Both the position numbers and the translations under genes were made by a program. Under the pieces are notes generated by a model. That model made no database searches and was not told the origin of the DNA. It saw only the letters and a program-made list of their open reading frames with translations. Positions 36,638 through 46,315 of a stretch of 64,000 bases of DNA are shown here, piece by piece. Within the stretch, counting starts at the first letter, position 1. Every line of letters begins with the position of its first letter. The stretch is from positions 186,001 through 250,000 of the forward strand of contig NZ_LRUF01000021.1 of assembly GCF_001550155.1 (NCBI RefSeq). The letters run 5' to 3'. Origin of the DNA: Pseudoalteromonas arabiensis. Lineage in GTDB: Bacteria; Pseudomonadota; Gammaproteobacteria; Enterobacterales; Alteromonadaceae.

Positions 36638-38305
36638 ATGGCGGAAATTGAGAATCGCCCAAGTAACTTTATTAGAACGCGTATTGATGAAGATCTCGCA
36701 AGCGGTAAGCATGCGACTACGCACACGCGTTTTCCACCAGAACCAAACGGTTTTTTACACATTGGTCATGCAAAGTCGATTTGCTTAAACTTTGGTATTG
36801 CCAAAGATTATCAAGGTCTTTGTAATTTACGTTTCGATGATACGAATCCAGAAAAAGAAGACATCAATTACGTAAATTCGATTAAAGAAGATGTGCAGTG
36901 GTTAGGTTTTAAGTGGGATGGTGAAATCAAGTATTCATCTAACTATTTCGATGCGTTATACGGCTATGCGGTTGAGCTTATCGAAAAAGGCCTCGCGTAT
37001 GTGTGTTTCTTATCGCCTGATCAAGCGCGTGAATACCGTGGTACATTAAAAGAGCCAGGTAAAAACAGCCCATACCGTGACACACCAGTTGAAGAAAACC
37101 TAGCGCTATTTGAAAAAATGCGTAATGGCGAATTCAAAGAAGGCGAGTGTGTACTTCGTGCAAAAATCGATATGGCAAGCTCATTCATGGTATTACGTGA
37201 TCCGATTATATATCGTGTCCGTTTTGCTCATCACCACCAAACAGGTGACAAGTGGTGCATTTACCCAATGTACGACTTTACGCATTGTATTTCTGATGCG
37301 CTAGAGGGCATTACACACTCATTATGTACGCTTGAGTTCCAAGATAACCGTCGTTTATACGATTGGGTATTGGATAACATTAGCCTTGAGTGTCATCCGC
37401 AACAAATCGAGTTTTCACGATTAAATCTTGAGTACACCATTATGTCTAAGCGTAAATTAAACGACTTAGTGGTTAATGGTCATGTTGAAGGGTGGGACGA
37501 CCCGCGTATGCCAACGATTGCTGGTTTACGTCGTCGTGGTTATACACCTGCATCAGTACGTGAGTTCTGTTCTCGTATCGGTATCACTAAACAAGAGAAC
37601 ATGGTTGAAATGGGTATGCTAGAAGCATGTATCCGTGAAGACCTAAATGAACATGCACCACGTGCAATGGCAGTTCTTGATCCGGTGAAGATTGTTATCG
37701 AAAACTATGACGCAGATAAAGTAGAAACGTTATCTGTTGCAAATCACCCGAATAAAGAAGAGATGGGTCGTCGTGATGTGCCTTTCACGCGTGAACTTTA
37801 TATCGAGCGTGAAGACTTCCGTGAAGAAGCAAATAACAAGTTCAAGCGTTTGGTCCTTGATAAAGAAGTACGTTTACGTGGTGCTTATGTAATTAAAGCT
37901 GAGCGTGTTGAAAAAGATGAAAATGGTGAAATTACTACTATCTTCTGTTCTTACGATCCAGAAACTCTGGGTAAAAACCCAAGTGATGGTCGCAAAGTTA
38001 AAGGTGTAATTCACTGGGTATCAGCAAGTGAATCTATCACAGCTGAAGTACGTTTATACGACCGTTTATTTAACGTACCAAACCCAGCTGCTGCCGAAGA
38101 CTTTAACGCAACTTTGAACCCAGAGTCACTCGTGGTGCTTGCTAACGCTAAAGTTGAACCGTCACTTGCCAACGCACAAGCAGAGCAGGGCTTCCAGTTT
38201 GAGCGTATGGGTTACTTCTGTCGTGATAGCAAAGCTGAAACATTAGTATTCAATCAAACTGTAGGTCTTCGTGATTCATGGGCGAAGATTGAACAAAAAG
38301 GCTAA
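36638..38305 (+). CDS. glnS: Glutaminyl-tRNA synthetase
   Basis: Class I aminoacyl-tRNA synthetase charging tRNA-Gln. 555 residues from ATG 36638 (E. coli about 554). The frame opens at 36611, but GAGGA 10 nt upstream of 36638 and the family start ([20 protein letters not shown]) favour the later ATG. The HIGH motif is in [15 protein letters not shown] near residue 40, the KMSKS variant in IMSKRKL near 270. C-terminal anticodon-binding beta barrels (about 340-550) are complete. It stands alone with its own terminator. Confidence 0.97.
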   Translation: MAEIENRPSNFIRTRIDEDLASGKHATTHTRFPPEPNGFLHIGHAKSICLNFGIAKDYQGLCNLRFDDTNPEKEDINYVNSIKEDVQWLGFKWDGEIKYSSNYFDALYGYAVELIEKGLAYVCFLSPDQAREYRGTLKEPGKNSPYRDTPVEENLALFEKMRNGEFKEGECVLRAKIDMASSFMVLRDPIIYRVRFAHHHQTGDKWCIYPMYDFTHCISDALEGITHSLCTLEFQDNRRLYDWVLDNISLECHPQQIEFSRLNLEYTIMSKRKLNDLVVNGHVEGWDDPRMPTIAGLRRRGYTPASVREFCSRIGITKQENMVEMGMLEACIREDLNEHAPRAMAVLDPVKIVIENYDADKVETLSVANHPNKEEMGRRDVPFTRELYIEREDFREEANNKFKRLVLDKEVRLRGAYVIKAERVEKDENGEITTIFCSYDPETLGKNPSDGRKVKGVIHWVSASESITAEVRLYDRLFNVPNPAAAEDFNATLNPESLVVLANAKVEPSLANAQAEQGFQFERMGYFCRDSKAETLVFNQTVGLRDSWAKIEQKG

Positions 38306-38341
38306 ACCTTTTAACTAAATTTTTAAGTTTCTAAGCTTAAT

Positions 38342-38379
38342 AAAAAACCCTTTCACTTTTAAAGTAAAAGGGTTTTTTT
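38342..38379. terminator. Bidirectional terminator between glnS and the TonB receptor
   Basis: Nearly continuous stem AAAAAACCCTTT-c-ACTTT / AAAGT-a-AAAGGGTTTTTT with T-runs on both strands. Confidence 0.9.
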
Positions 38380-38403
38380 ATAACGATTAAAACTTAAGTC
38401 AAA

Positions 38404-40809
38404 TTAGAAATAACCGCGAATACCTAAGCTGAAATTACGACCTGGTAGTGGTGCTTTCTCTTTAATAAATGAGCTGTGTACGAAACCTAGCTCATCGGTT
38501 AAGTTATCAATATTAATATAAAGCTGTGTATCTACAGGGCCTAAATCGAGTTGGTAGTTAGCAGATGCATCAAACAAAGTATAGCCATCAGTTTTTGTTT
38601 CATAGGCTGTGATATCTGACTGCTCAAAATAATGTGTACCTGTTAAGCTAAACTGCCAATCTGCAAATGTGTATTGTAATTCAGAGCCAAGTTTATTGGC
38701 TGGCACACGTGGTAAATAGCCTTCACCATCCTTTAATTTCGCAGTTGTTGAATCACCAAATACTTTCACCAATGCGCTCGGTGTAACTTGGTAATGAACA
38801 TCAAACTCAACACCGTAAAGTTTTGCATCTTTACTCGCGAATTGATAAACCGCCATTGCATCTTCATCAGCATCAGCTGCTGACTCTAAACCATGCTCTT
38901 CATCAAATACTAAGCCTGTATTTTGTTGGTAGTAGTAGTTTTCAATATCGTTATAGAAGAAATTAACTGTGTAACCAAAATCGCCAATAAAACGGCGGAA
39001 GCTTAAATCAAAATTGGTGGCAGTTTCTTGATCAATATTTTCAGGTTCAAAATGAATTTCACCATCCTCAATGTGATAACCAAGGCCCAATTCATAGGTA
39101 CTAGTAGCAATGTGCACACCATTTGATAGTAGCTCAGCACTCAGTGGTGCACGCTCTGAACGTGACACACTTAGAGCAACACTTTGACCTTCTTGATATT
39201 GCCAAATCGCACCTGCAGATAAGCTAAGGTTTGTGAAATCTTCGCTGTAGCTGATAATTTCAGCTTCTTCGTGTGCTTCTTCCTCGTGGTCATCTTCATG
39301 ATCGTGATGGTGTTCACTCATGGTGATATCAGAGTCAATTTTGTAATCTTCGATTCGTGCACCGAGCTCAACCGTAACGTCACCAAATTGTCTTTCTTCG
39401 AGTAAAAATAATGCGTTTGAAGTTGTGGTGCTGGCAGGGGTAAAGGCTTCTTCACCGTCTGCATCATAATCAGACTCATAAAAGTGATAGCCTGCTATGC
39501 CATGCCACTGTCCTAATTTATGCTCAACAGTGGCACGTGCTTCTGTTGTTTCGTTATGAAAAACAGTGCCGATTTCTCCACCTTCAATTTCGGCATGTTG
39601 ATAATCAGTGTAACCGACACGAAGCGTAATATTTTCGATCCAGTTATCGTGCAATGCATAGCTCATGTAACCTTGCCAACGGTCTTGTTCTAAGCGTGCA
39701 AATACTGATTCTTCATGCTCTTGTTCACCTTCATGATGCTCACCTTCTTCATGCTCGTCATGTTCATGATGATGGTGTTCATGAGCAGGAATACCATAGT
39801 CAGTTTCAATACGACCATAGGACATGCCTACCGTTAAATGTTCACCTACATAGCTAGTACCAAAATTCAGCGTTTCGCTGTCGATAAATGTGTTTTCTAC
39901 GCTGTTCGCTGTTTCGTGCTCTTCATGCTCTTCACCTTCATGTTCTTCGTGTTCTTCAGGAAGCTCGAAGGTAGGGGTTTCATAATCGTGGCCTTTACGC
40001 TTAGTTCCGTCAAAATGGAAATTAAATCCGTTATTACCCGTTTCTAACTTAGCGGCGTAGGTATTGGTATTCGACACTGTATCGTGAGTGTATTGTGCAG
40101 CGCCGGTTAGCGTATCGATGCTATCGGTAGGGATGCGATTATCAACGACGTTTACTACACCACCAATCGCACCTGAGCCATATAGTAGGGTAGCCGGGCC
40201 GCGAAGTACTTCGATTTGTTCAGCAGCTAAGCTGTCGTTAGATGTGGCGTGATCTGGGCCTATACGTGAGGCATCGCTGCTATCAAGACCATTTTGGGTG
40301 ATTTTTACACGTGGACCATCTAAGCCACGAATAATTGGACTTGATGAAACTGGGCCAAAATAACTGGCATTCACACCAGGTAAGCCTTTTAGTGTTTCAC
40401 CTAAAGTTGGCTTGGCTTTGTTTTTTAAATTATCACCAGCAAGTACATTAACCGGTGAGATCATTTCTAAACTATTTTTATGTAGGGCTGATGCATAAAC
40501 AACAACAGTTTCAACTGACGTCGGTGTTAGATTGACGACAACAGATTGGCTGTCACCAGAAATTTCTATACGTTTATCAATGTAGTTGTCTTTACTTATG
40601 TGGAGTTGGCCTTTGTTATCTACATCAATTTTAAATTGACCTGATTTGTCCGTCACCACTGTTTGTGATTTACCGTGAACATGAATTTCGGCATTTGCAA
40701 TGGGTTGTTGCTTATCGTCTAGAACTTGACCTGAGATAACAGCTGCAAAGCTTGAATGTGAAAATAAAGCTGCTGCAACGGCACTTGAAAGTACTGTAAG
40801 TTTATTCAT
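38404..40809 (-). CDS. znuD: TonB-dependent outer-membrane receptor, probable zinc uptake (ZnuD-like)
   Basis: 801 residues from ATG 40809 (the frame opens 18 codons earlier, but MNKLTVLSSAVAAALFSHSS is a clean signal peptide). A carboxypeptidase-regulatory-like Ig fold (about 25-100) is followed by the plug domain with IRGLDGPRVKITQNGLD and GSGAIGGVVNVVDNR, then a 22-strand barrel ending in aromatic RGYF. Three predicted extracellular loops are packed with His and Glu/Asp, as in Neisseria ZnuD zinc receptors. Two Zur-like boxes precede the gene. Zinc as substrate is therefore well supported though inferred; the symbol is by analogy. Confidence 0.85.
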   Translation of the reverse strand: MNKLTVLSSAVAAALFSHSSFAAVISGQVLDDKQQPIANAEIHVHGKSQTVVTDKSGQFKIDVDNKGQLHISKDNYIDKRIEISGDSQSVVVNLTPTSVETVVVYASALHKNSLEMISPVNVLAGDNLKNKAKPTLGETLKGLPGVNASYFGPVSSSPIIRGLDGPRVKITQNGLDSSDASRIGPDHATSNDSLAAEQIEVLRGPATLLYGSGAIGGVVNVVDNRIPTDSIDTLTGAAQYTHDTVSNTNTYAAKLETGNNGFNFHFDGTKRKGHDYETPTFELPEEHEEHEGEEHEEHETANSVENTFIDSETLNFGTSYVGEHLTVGMSYGRIETDYGIPAHEHHHHEHDEHEEGEHHEGEQEHEESVFARLEQDRWQGYMSYALHDNWIENITLRVGYTDYQHAEIEGGEIGTVFHNETTEARATVEHKLGQWHGIAGYHFYESDYDADGEEAFTPASTTTSNALFLLEERQFGDVTVELGARIEDYKIDSDITMSEHHHDHEDDHEEEAHEEAEIISYSEDFTNLSLSAGAIWQYQEGQSVALSVSRSERAPLSAELLSNGVHIATSTYELGLGYHIEDGEIHFEPENIDQETATNFDLSFRRFIGDFGYTVNFFYNDIENYYYQQNTGLVFDEEHGLESAADADEDAMAVYQFASKDAKLYGVEFDVHYQVTPSALVKVFGDSTTAKLKDGEGYLPRVPANKLGSELQYTFADWQFSLTGTHYFEQSDITAYETKTDGYTLFDASANYQLDLGPVDTQLYINIDNLTDELGFVHSSFIKEKAPLPGRNFSLGIRGYF

Positions 40810-40843
40810 CGTTCCTACTTCTGAGTTTATTATTAATAATCTT

Positions 40844-40894
40844 GATATAATATAACACCTCATTTATGGCAAAACAATGACGTTATAGTATAAC
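40844..40894 (-). promoter_or_regulatory. Two Zur-like boxes upstream of the TonB receptor
   Basis: GATATAATATAAC (40844-40856) and GTTATAGTATAAC (40882-40894, a perfect palindrome around its central base) match the core of the gammaproteobacterial Zur box, GTTATANTATAAC. The first overlaps the likely -10 (minus strand TTGTTT, 17 bp, TATATT); the second lies just upstream of that -35 and 71 bp before divergent yaeQ. Confidence 0.78.
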
Positions 40895-40965
40895 TTTTGT
40901 TTTGTCGCTATTTACCATACATCGGCTATACTCAAGACACCTTACTCGTGTAAAGGTTAACAGCT

Positions 40966-41493
40966 ATGTCTGATAAAAATAGGGTATTCAAGGCACAATT
41001 TAGTATCGCTGATTTACGCCAGCACCGTAATCATTCTACGGTATTTACTACTGCGTGCGAGCGCTCAGAAAGCTACCAGCACTTTGTTCTTAAATTATTA
41101 AGTTATTGTGTATTTGCATATAATGAGGATGCTGTGCTTAATGCAAAATCAGATCGTTCGGAGCCTGATGTTGCTATCAAAGCATTAGATGAGCACTATA
41201 TAACTTGGTTAGTCGTTGATGAACCAGATTTTCCCACTCTCAGTAAAGTGGCGAAAAGGGTGGATGAATTATGGGTAGTGACAACATTGGATGGTGATTG
41301 GCTGAATGAATATCAGCATTCACTTGAACTGATCAGCAATGGACATTTGATTGCCTTTGATCATCAATTTATCGATGATTTAGCGTCACACCTAACCAAA
41401 AACCTACAGTGGGATGTCACTATTGATGAGCATGCAATCAGTGTTGCAGATAAGCTTGGTTTTTATCAGAGTAAGCAATTAGTTTGGCACTAA
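40966..41493 (+). CDS. yaeQ: YaeQ family protein
   Basis: 175 residues, similar in length to E. coli YaeQ (181), a compact PD-(D/E)XK-like fold. Matching pattern: KAQFSIADLRQHR at the N terminus, a Glu-rich TACERSESYQHFVLKLLSYCVFAY helix region (given here in parts), then ITWLVVDEPD and ELWVVTT. Molecular role is not settled; E. coli YaeQ was reported as a suppressor of RfaH loss. Divergent from the zinc receptor; its last 4 bp overlap the end of convergent yfaE. Confidence 0.82.
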   Translation: MSDKNRVFKAQFSIADLRQHRNHSTVFTTACERSESYQHFVLKLLSYCVFAYNEDAVLNAKSDRSEPDVAIKALDEHYITWLVVDEPDFPTLSKVAKRVDELWVVTTLDGDWLNEYQHSLELISNGHLIAFDHQFIDDLASHLTKNLQWDVTIDEHAISVADKLGFYQSKQLVWH

Positions 41494-41762
41494 AGCTCAA
41501 TGGTTATCTTACCATTGGGCTTACTGCAACATAGTAAAACTTCGCCTTCTCGCACAAAAGCAAGCGGCTCTTGATTATACTTGACGCTCCCTTCAACTAA
41601 TTTTGCACGGCATGCACCGCAGTAACCTTCTCGGCATTGGTAGGGGACATCTATTTTTTGTTGTTCTAGGCATTCAAGGAGAGATGAACAGCCAGAATCA
41701 AACTCTACATTCTGGCTGTCTGTTCCTGCAAGGATAACCTGTGCAGTGATGTTAGTGCTCAT
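41490..41762 (-). CDS. yfaE: 2Fe-2S ferredoxin YfaE, ribonucleotide reductase cofactor maintenance
   Basis: 90-residue plant-type ferredoxin. Cluster ligands Cx4Cx2C in CREGYCGAC and a later Cys in LLCCSK. In E. coli it supplies electrons to regenerate the diferric-tyrosyl radical of NrdB. Its ATG overlaps the nrdB stop by one base, fitting that role. Confidence 0.92.
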   Translation of the reverse strand: MSTNITAQVILAGTDSQNVEFDSGCSSLLECLEQQKIDVPYQCREGYCGACRAKLVEGSVKYNQEPLAFVREGEVLLCCSKPNGKITIEL

Positions 41763-42892
41763 TACAGGTCGAAGTCACCAAAGTCAGATGCATCAACTTG
41801 AGAGTCGATTTGACCAACTAGATAAGAGCTAATTTCAGCTTCTTGAGGGGCAACTTGTACATTGTCTGATACCAACCAAGAGTTGATCCAAGGAATAGGA
41901 TTGCTCTTACTTTCAAACTGAGCAGGTAAGCCTACCGCAGTCATACGTGCATTAGTGATGTATTCAACGTATTGGCATAAGATATCTTTATTTAGACCAA
42001 TCATAGAGCCATCTTTGAATAAGTATTCTGCCCAATCTTTTTCTTGCTCGGCAGCTTCGACAAACATTTGGATCGCTTCTTCGCGGCATTGTGCAGCAAC
42101 GATCGCCATTTCTGGGTCGTCCTTACCATCTTGCATAATGTTTAGAATGTGCTGTGTGCCAGACAAGTGCAGTGCTTCATCACGCGCAATTAACTTGATG
42201 ATTTTCGCATTACCTTCCATTAATTCACGCTCAGCGAAAGCAAATGAACACGCAAAACTTACGTAAAAACGAATGGCTTCTAGGATGTTAACCGACATCA
42301 TAGCAAGGTAAAGCTGCTTTTTAAGATCAAATAAGCTTACTTTGATTTCTTTACCATTAATAACATGTTTACCTTCACCATATAAGTTATATAGCGATAC
42401 CATGTTGATTAAATCATCATAGTATTTAGTTACCGCATCAGCGCGCTCACTGATTTTTTCATTGCTTACAATATCATCGAAGATAAGCTCAGGAGATTGC
42501 GTTACGTTACGAATAATATGCGTATAAGAACGGCTGTGAATAGTCTCGCTGAATGCCCATGTTTCGATCCATGTTTCAAGCTCAGGGATTGATACAATCG
42601 GCAGTAAGGCAACATTTGGAGAGCGACCTTGCACACTATCAAGTAGTGTTTGATATTTTAGGTTACTCAAGAAAATGTGTTTTTCATGATCAGGAAGCGC
42701 TTGGAAATCTAAGCGATCTTTACTTACGTCAACCTCTTCAGGGCGCCAGAAAAACGATAATTGTTTTTCTATTAGCTTTTCGAAAATAGGGTACTTTTGT
42801 TGATCGTAACGTGACACGTTTACTGTTTGGCCGAAAAACATCGGTTCTTGTAATTGGTTATTATGGTTTCGACTAAAAGTTGTATATGACAT
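41762..42892 (-). CDS. nrdB: Ribonucleoside-diphosphate reductase class Ia, beta subunit
   Basis: Radical-generating subunit. 376 residues as in E. coli. Diiron ligands and the radical Tyr123 are in [11 protein letters not shown] (E. coli Tyr122); a second ligand set is in [13 protein letters not shown]. The flexible C-terminal tail ends [10 protein letters not shown], the NrdA-binding peptide. 70 bp after nrdA with a hairpin between, and coupled to yfaE. Confidence 0.97.
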   Translation of the reverse strand: MSYTTFSRNHNNQLQEPMFFGQTVNVSRYDQQKYPIFEKLIEKQLSFFWRPEEVDVSKDRLDFQALPDHEKHIFLSNLKYQTLLDSVQGRSPNVALLPIVSIPELETWIETWAFSETIHSRSYTHIIRNVTQSPELIFDDIVSNEKISERADAVTKYYDDLINMVSLYNLYGEGKHVINGKEIKVSLFDLKKQLYLAMMSVNILEAIRFYVSFACSFAFAERELMEGNAKIIKLIARDEALHLSGTQHILNIMQDGKDDPEMAIVAAQCREEAIQMFVEAAEQEKDWAEYLFKDGSMIGLNKDILCQYVEYITNARMTAVGLPAQFESKSNPIPWINSWLVSDNVQVAPQEAEISSYLVGQIDSQVDASDFGDFDL

Positions 42893-42922
42893 AGTGATTT
42901 CTCAAAAAACAGTCAGGACAAA

Positions 42923-42940
42923 GCGGGCTAATGAGCCCGC
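42923..42940 (-). promoter_or_regulatory. Hairpin between nrdA and nrdB
   Basis: GCGGGCT aatg AGCCCGC, a perfect 7-bp GC-rich stem with only TTTG beyond it on the minus strand. It is more likely a processing or stability element than a full terminator. Confidence 0.6.
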
Positions 42941-42962
42941 CTTTGTTATGTTATTAATTTAA

Positions 42963-45248
42963 TTAGATTTTACAAGCGCCGCCTGCACAACTGTCATCTT
43001 CAACCTCAGGTGTTAACTCATCTTGAGAGTCAGATGCACCGTCACGGGTGTTGTGATAGTACAGGGTTTTAACACCGAGTTTATACGCAGTTAGTAAATC
43101 TTTTAATAGCACCTTCATAGGTACTTTACCGCCTTCGTACTTAGATGGATCATAGTTCGTGTTTGCAGAGATCGTTTGGTCAACGAATTTTTGCATAATA
43201 CCAACAAGTTGTAAGTAACCATCGTTTGAAGGAATATCCCACAGTAGCTCGTAGTTATCTTTCAGATTTTCATACTCTGGTACTACTTGCTTTAAGATAC
43301 CATCTTTACTTGCTTTAACACTGATATGACCACGTGGTGGTTCAATACCATTTGTTGCATTAGAGATTTGCGATGATGTCTCTGAAGGCATGAGTGCAGA
43401 CAGCGTCGAGTTACGCATACCGTGCTCTTTAATGCTGGCACGTAATGAATCCCAATCTAAGTGAAGTGGCTCTTCACAGAACTGATCAAGGTCACGCTTG
43501 TAAGTATCTGTTGGCATAATACCTTGAGAATACGTAGTCTCGTTAAATTTTGGACATGCACCACGTTCTTTCGCTAACTCATTTGACGCTTTCATTAGGT
43601 AATATTGAATTGCTTCAAATGTTTTGTGAGTCAGCGCATTTGCACTGCCGTCTGAGTAACGCTTGCCATTTTTCGCTAAGTAGTAAGCAAAGTTAATTAC
43701 ACCAATACCTAACGTACGACGACCCATAGTCGCGTTTTTAGCTGCTGGAACAGGGTAGTCTTGGAAATCAAGTAAGTTATCAAGCGCACGAACTGCAAGT
43801 TCAGCAAGCTCTTCTAATTCATCAAGTGATTCAATTGCACCTAAGTTAAACGCAGACAAAGTACACAGTGCAATTTCACCTTCTTCATCCATTACATTGC
43901 TAAGTGGCTTAGTTGGTAATGCAATTTCTAAACATAGGTTAGATTGACGAATTGGTGCCACAGTCGAAATGAACGGGCTGTGTGTATTACAGTGGTCAAC
44001 ATTTTGTAAGTAGATACGACCTGTGCTTGCACGCTCTTGTGCAAACATTGAGAATAACTCAATCGCTTTAATACGTTTTTTGCGAATTGACTCGTCTTGC
44101 TCGTACTTAACATATAGCTCATCAAACTTCGCTTGATCTTCGAAGAAGGCGTCATATAGACCAGGTACATCTGATGGGCTAAATAATGTGATGTAATCAT
44201 CTTTAATTAAACGGCTGTACATTAATTTGTTGAACTGTACACCGTAGTCAAGGTGACGAACACGGTTATCGTCAACACCACGGTTGTTCTTAAGAACTAA
44301 TAAGTTTTCAACTTCTAAGTGCCATAATGGGTAGAATAGGGTTGCTGCGCCGCCGCGTACACCACCTTGTGAACAGCTTTTAACCGCTGTTTGAAAATGC
44401 TTATAAAACGGGATACAACCTGTGTGGTACGCTTCACCGTTGCGAATAGGGCTGCCAAGCGCACGGATTCGACCCGCATTAATACCAATCCCTGCACGTT
44501 GCGAAACATACTTAACGATTGCAGACGATGTCGCATTAATAGAATCTAGGCTATCACCACACTCGATAAGTACACATGAGCTGAACTGGCGCGTAGGCGT
44601 ACGCACACCGGCCATGATAGGTGTTGGTAATGAAATCTTGAATGTAGATACTGCATCATAAAAGCGCTTGATGTAGTCAAGACGCGTCTCTTTTGGATAA
44701 TCAGAGAATAAGCTTGCAGCCACTAAGATATATAAAAACTGTGCACTTTCGTAAATTTCACCAGTAACACGGTTTTGAACCAAATATTTCCCTTCTAGCT
44801 GTTTTACAGCAGCATAGCTGAAGTTTAAGTCGCGGTTGTGATCAATATAAGAATCTAACTCATCGATTTCTTGCTCGGTATAATCAACAAGTAAGTGTTG
44901 ATCATAACGTTTGTCTTCAACTAATTTCGTGATGTGATCATATAAGCGTGGTGGCTCAAATTGGCCGTACGCTTTTTTACGTAAATGGAATACAGCTAAT
45001 CGAGCAGCAAGGTATTGGTAGTCAGGCGTATCTTTAGAGATCTGATCAGCTGCCGCTTTGATGATAGTTTCATGAATGTCATCGGTACGAATTCCATCGT
45101 AAAATTGAATATGTGATTTTAATTCAACTTGCGAGACAGACACGTTATTTAGACCTTCGGCGGCCCAAGCGATCACGCGGTGGATCTTATCTAGATCAAG
45201 TGACTCTTTACGGCCGTCACGTTTGCTTACAGATAGCTGTTGGTTCAT
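42963..45248 (-). CDS. nrdA: Ribonucleoside-diphosphate reductase class Ia, alpha subunit
   Basis: Catalytic subunit making dNDPs. 761 residues as in E. coli. An N-terminal ATP-cone (about 1-95) for dATP/ATP control; active-site Cys in FSSCVLIECGDS near 220-231, NxCxE in NLCLEIALPTKP near 437-448; and the C-terminal redox pair in DDSCAGGACKI. The start is supported by AAGGA upstream. Regulatory sites lie upstream (NrdR-like boxes, DnaA box). Confidence 0.98.
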   Translation of the reverse strand: MNQQLSVSKRDGRKESLDLDKIHRVIAWAAEGLNNVSVSQVELKSHIQFYDGIRTDDIHETIIKAAADQISKDTPDYQYLAARLAVFHLRKKAYGQFEPPRLYDHITKLVEDKRYDQHLLVDYTEQEIDELDSYIDHNRDLNFSYAAVKQLEGKYLVQNRVTGEIYESAQFLYILVAASLFSDYPKETRLDYIKRFYDAVSTFKISLPTPIMAGVRTPTRQFSSCVLIECGDSLDSINATSSAIVKYVSQRAGIGINAGRIRALGSPIRNGEAYHTGCIPFYKHFQTAVKSCSQGGVRGGAATLFYPLWHLEVENLLVLKNNRGVDDNRVRHLDYGVQFNKLMYSRLIKDDYITLFSPSDVPGLYDAFFEDQAKFDELYVKYEQDESIRKKRIKAIELFSMFAQERASTGRIYLQNVDHCNTHSPFISTVAPIRQSNLCLEIALPTKPLSNVMDEEGEIALCTLSAFNLGAIESLDELEELAELAVRALDNLLDFQDYPVPAAKNATMGRRTLGIGVINFAYYLAKNGKRYSDGSANALTHKTFEAIQYYLMKASNELAKERGACPKFNETTYSQGIMPTDTYKRDLDQFCEEPLHLDWDSLRASIKEHGMRNSTLSALMPSETSSQISNATNGIEPPRGHISVKASKDGILKQVVPEYENLKDNYELLWDIPSNDGYLQLVGIMQKFVDQTISANTNYDPSKYEGGKVPMKVLLKDLLTAYKLGVKTLYYHNTRDGASDSQDELTPEVEDDSCAGGACKI

Positions 45249-45301
45249 AGTCTTGCCTGTATTCCTTGGGAAATTATATTTTTAGTGAAAACTTATTCTT
45301 C

Positions 45302-45307
45302 AGTATA
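45302..45307 (-). promoter_or_regulatory. Candidate nrdA -10
   Basis: Minus-strand TATACT about 54 bp before the nrdA ATG. A good -35 is not visible; the nearer NrdR-like box covers that position. Confidence 0.4.
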
Positions 45308-45319
45308 ATTTTTATTATT

Positions 45320-45369
45320 AAACACTAGATTGTGTGAATTGAATAACATTTAGCCACAATATCTGGTGT
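45320..45369 (-). promoter_or_regulatory. Pair of NrdR-like boxes upstream of nrdA
   Basis: AAACACTAGATTGTGT (45320-45335) and CCACAATATCTGGTGT (45354-45369) each match about 13 of 16 positions of the NrdR consensus acaCwAtATaTwGtgt. Centre distance is about 33-34 bp, a little over the usual 31-32. Confidence 0.6.
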
Positions 45370-45437
45370 TCTTTAAATTGCAGATCACAAGATAGTGTGG
45401 TCTGCGATCATTTGCAAGGGACAGAAATGCCCCTATT

Positions 45438-45446
45438 TGTGGATAA
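45438..45446 (-). promoter_or_regulatory. Consensus DnaA box upstream of nrdA
   Basis: Minus-strand TTATCCACA, exact match to the DnaA 9-mer, about 190 bp upstream of the nrdA start. E. coli nrdAB is also bound by DnaA. Confidence 0.7.
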
Positions 45447-45640
45447 CTACTGGATAAGCGCATTGTGTTAGTGAGCATTAACCTTTGACCATTCATTGAT
45501 GATGAAATTTGTAAAAATCAACTCAAGATCTAGAAAATTTACCGTTTTTGAAAATAAATTTTGACTGTTTTTTTTATCGTCAAAGAATGCTCAAAACTCA
45601 AACCGATCACAATATATAGTATCTAAATTTAAATATAGCA

Positions 45641-46315
45641 CTATATATGGTTAAATCCATCAATAGGCGAATGCCAATTGAAATCAGCTTGCCAATCCAG
45701 AGCAGCATCAACACTGGGTATATAGCCCCATAAAGCAGTAGCACTATACATATTGGCTGCTTTTGCCGCTTGGATGTCGCGCTCCGCATCCCCTATATAT
45801 AAACAACGACTGGGATCAACATTGAGGATCTCAGCAGTATGCAGTAGTGGATCTGGAGATGGCTTCGCCACGTCTAGTGTATCTCCACTCACCACAGCCA
45901 TAGCATTACTTAAAGAAGGGATTGCTTTGACTAACGGCTCTGTTAAAAAACCTGGTTTATTAGTCATAATGCCCCATTTAATGTCTTTTTGTTCAAGTGC
46001 AACTAAGAGCTGCTCTATACCCTTAAAGCATTTACTGTGCACAGCAATATCTGCAGCGTAGTAGTCAAGAAGCTGCTGGCGCAAGGCGAGTTGTTCAAGT
46101 TCGGGCCATTTATCACCAAAGCCTACTTCTAATAATGCATTTGCACCATTAGAAGCTGCGGGGCGATAAACATGCTCAGCAACAGGCGCCACATTGGCAT
46201 CAGCTAAGACACGGTTTAATGCGCCACCTAAGTCATCTGCGGTATCGAGTAGTGTGCCATCTAAATCAAAGATAAACGCATCAAAATCGATAGAGGGTGT
46301 TTGTACACCACTCAT
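45641..46315 (-). CDS. HAD-IA phosphatase (Gph-like; possibly MupP)
   Basis: 224 residues. HAD motifs: FDLDGTLLDTADD near 16-28 (nucleophile and acid Asp), motif II MTNKP near 117-121, Lys in AKPSPDPLL, and GDAERDIQAAK. Usually annotated phosphoglycolate phosphatase. The AVHSKCFKGIEQLL and KWGIMTNKP stretches and its position next to ubiG recall Pseudomonas MupP, the MurNAc-6-phosphate phosphatase of peptidoglycan recycling, more than E. coli Gph. Substrate unresolved. Its ATG overlaps the ubiG stop by one base. Confidence 0.85.
   Translation of the reverse strand: MSGVQTPSIDFDAFIFDLDGTLLDTADDLGGALNRVLADANVAPVAEHVYRPAASNGANALLEVGFGDKWPELEQLALRQQLLDYYAADIAVHSKCFKGIEQLLVALEQKDIKWGIMTNKPGFLTEPLVKAIPSLSNAMAVVSGDTLDVAKPSPDPLLHTAEILNVDPSRCLYIGDAERDIQAAKAANMYSATALWGYIPSVDAALDWQADFNWHSPIDGFNHI

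Larger units (their letters stand above)
45249..45640. other. 392-bp control region between nrdA and the HAD gene
   Basis: No credible ORF. It contains the nrdA leader and -10, two NrdR-like boxes and one DnaA box. The 45450-45640 part is AT-rich with nothing further recognisable and no good terminator for the HAD gene, so some read-through to nrdA is possible. Confidence 0.6.
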
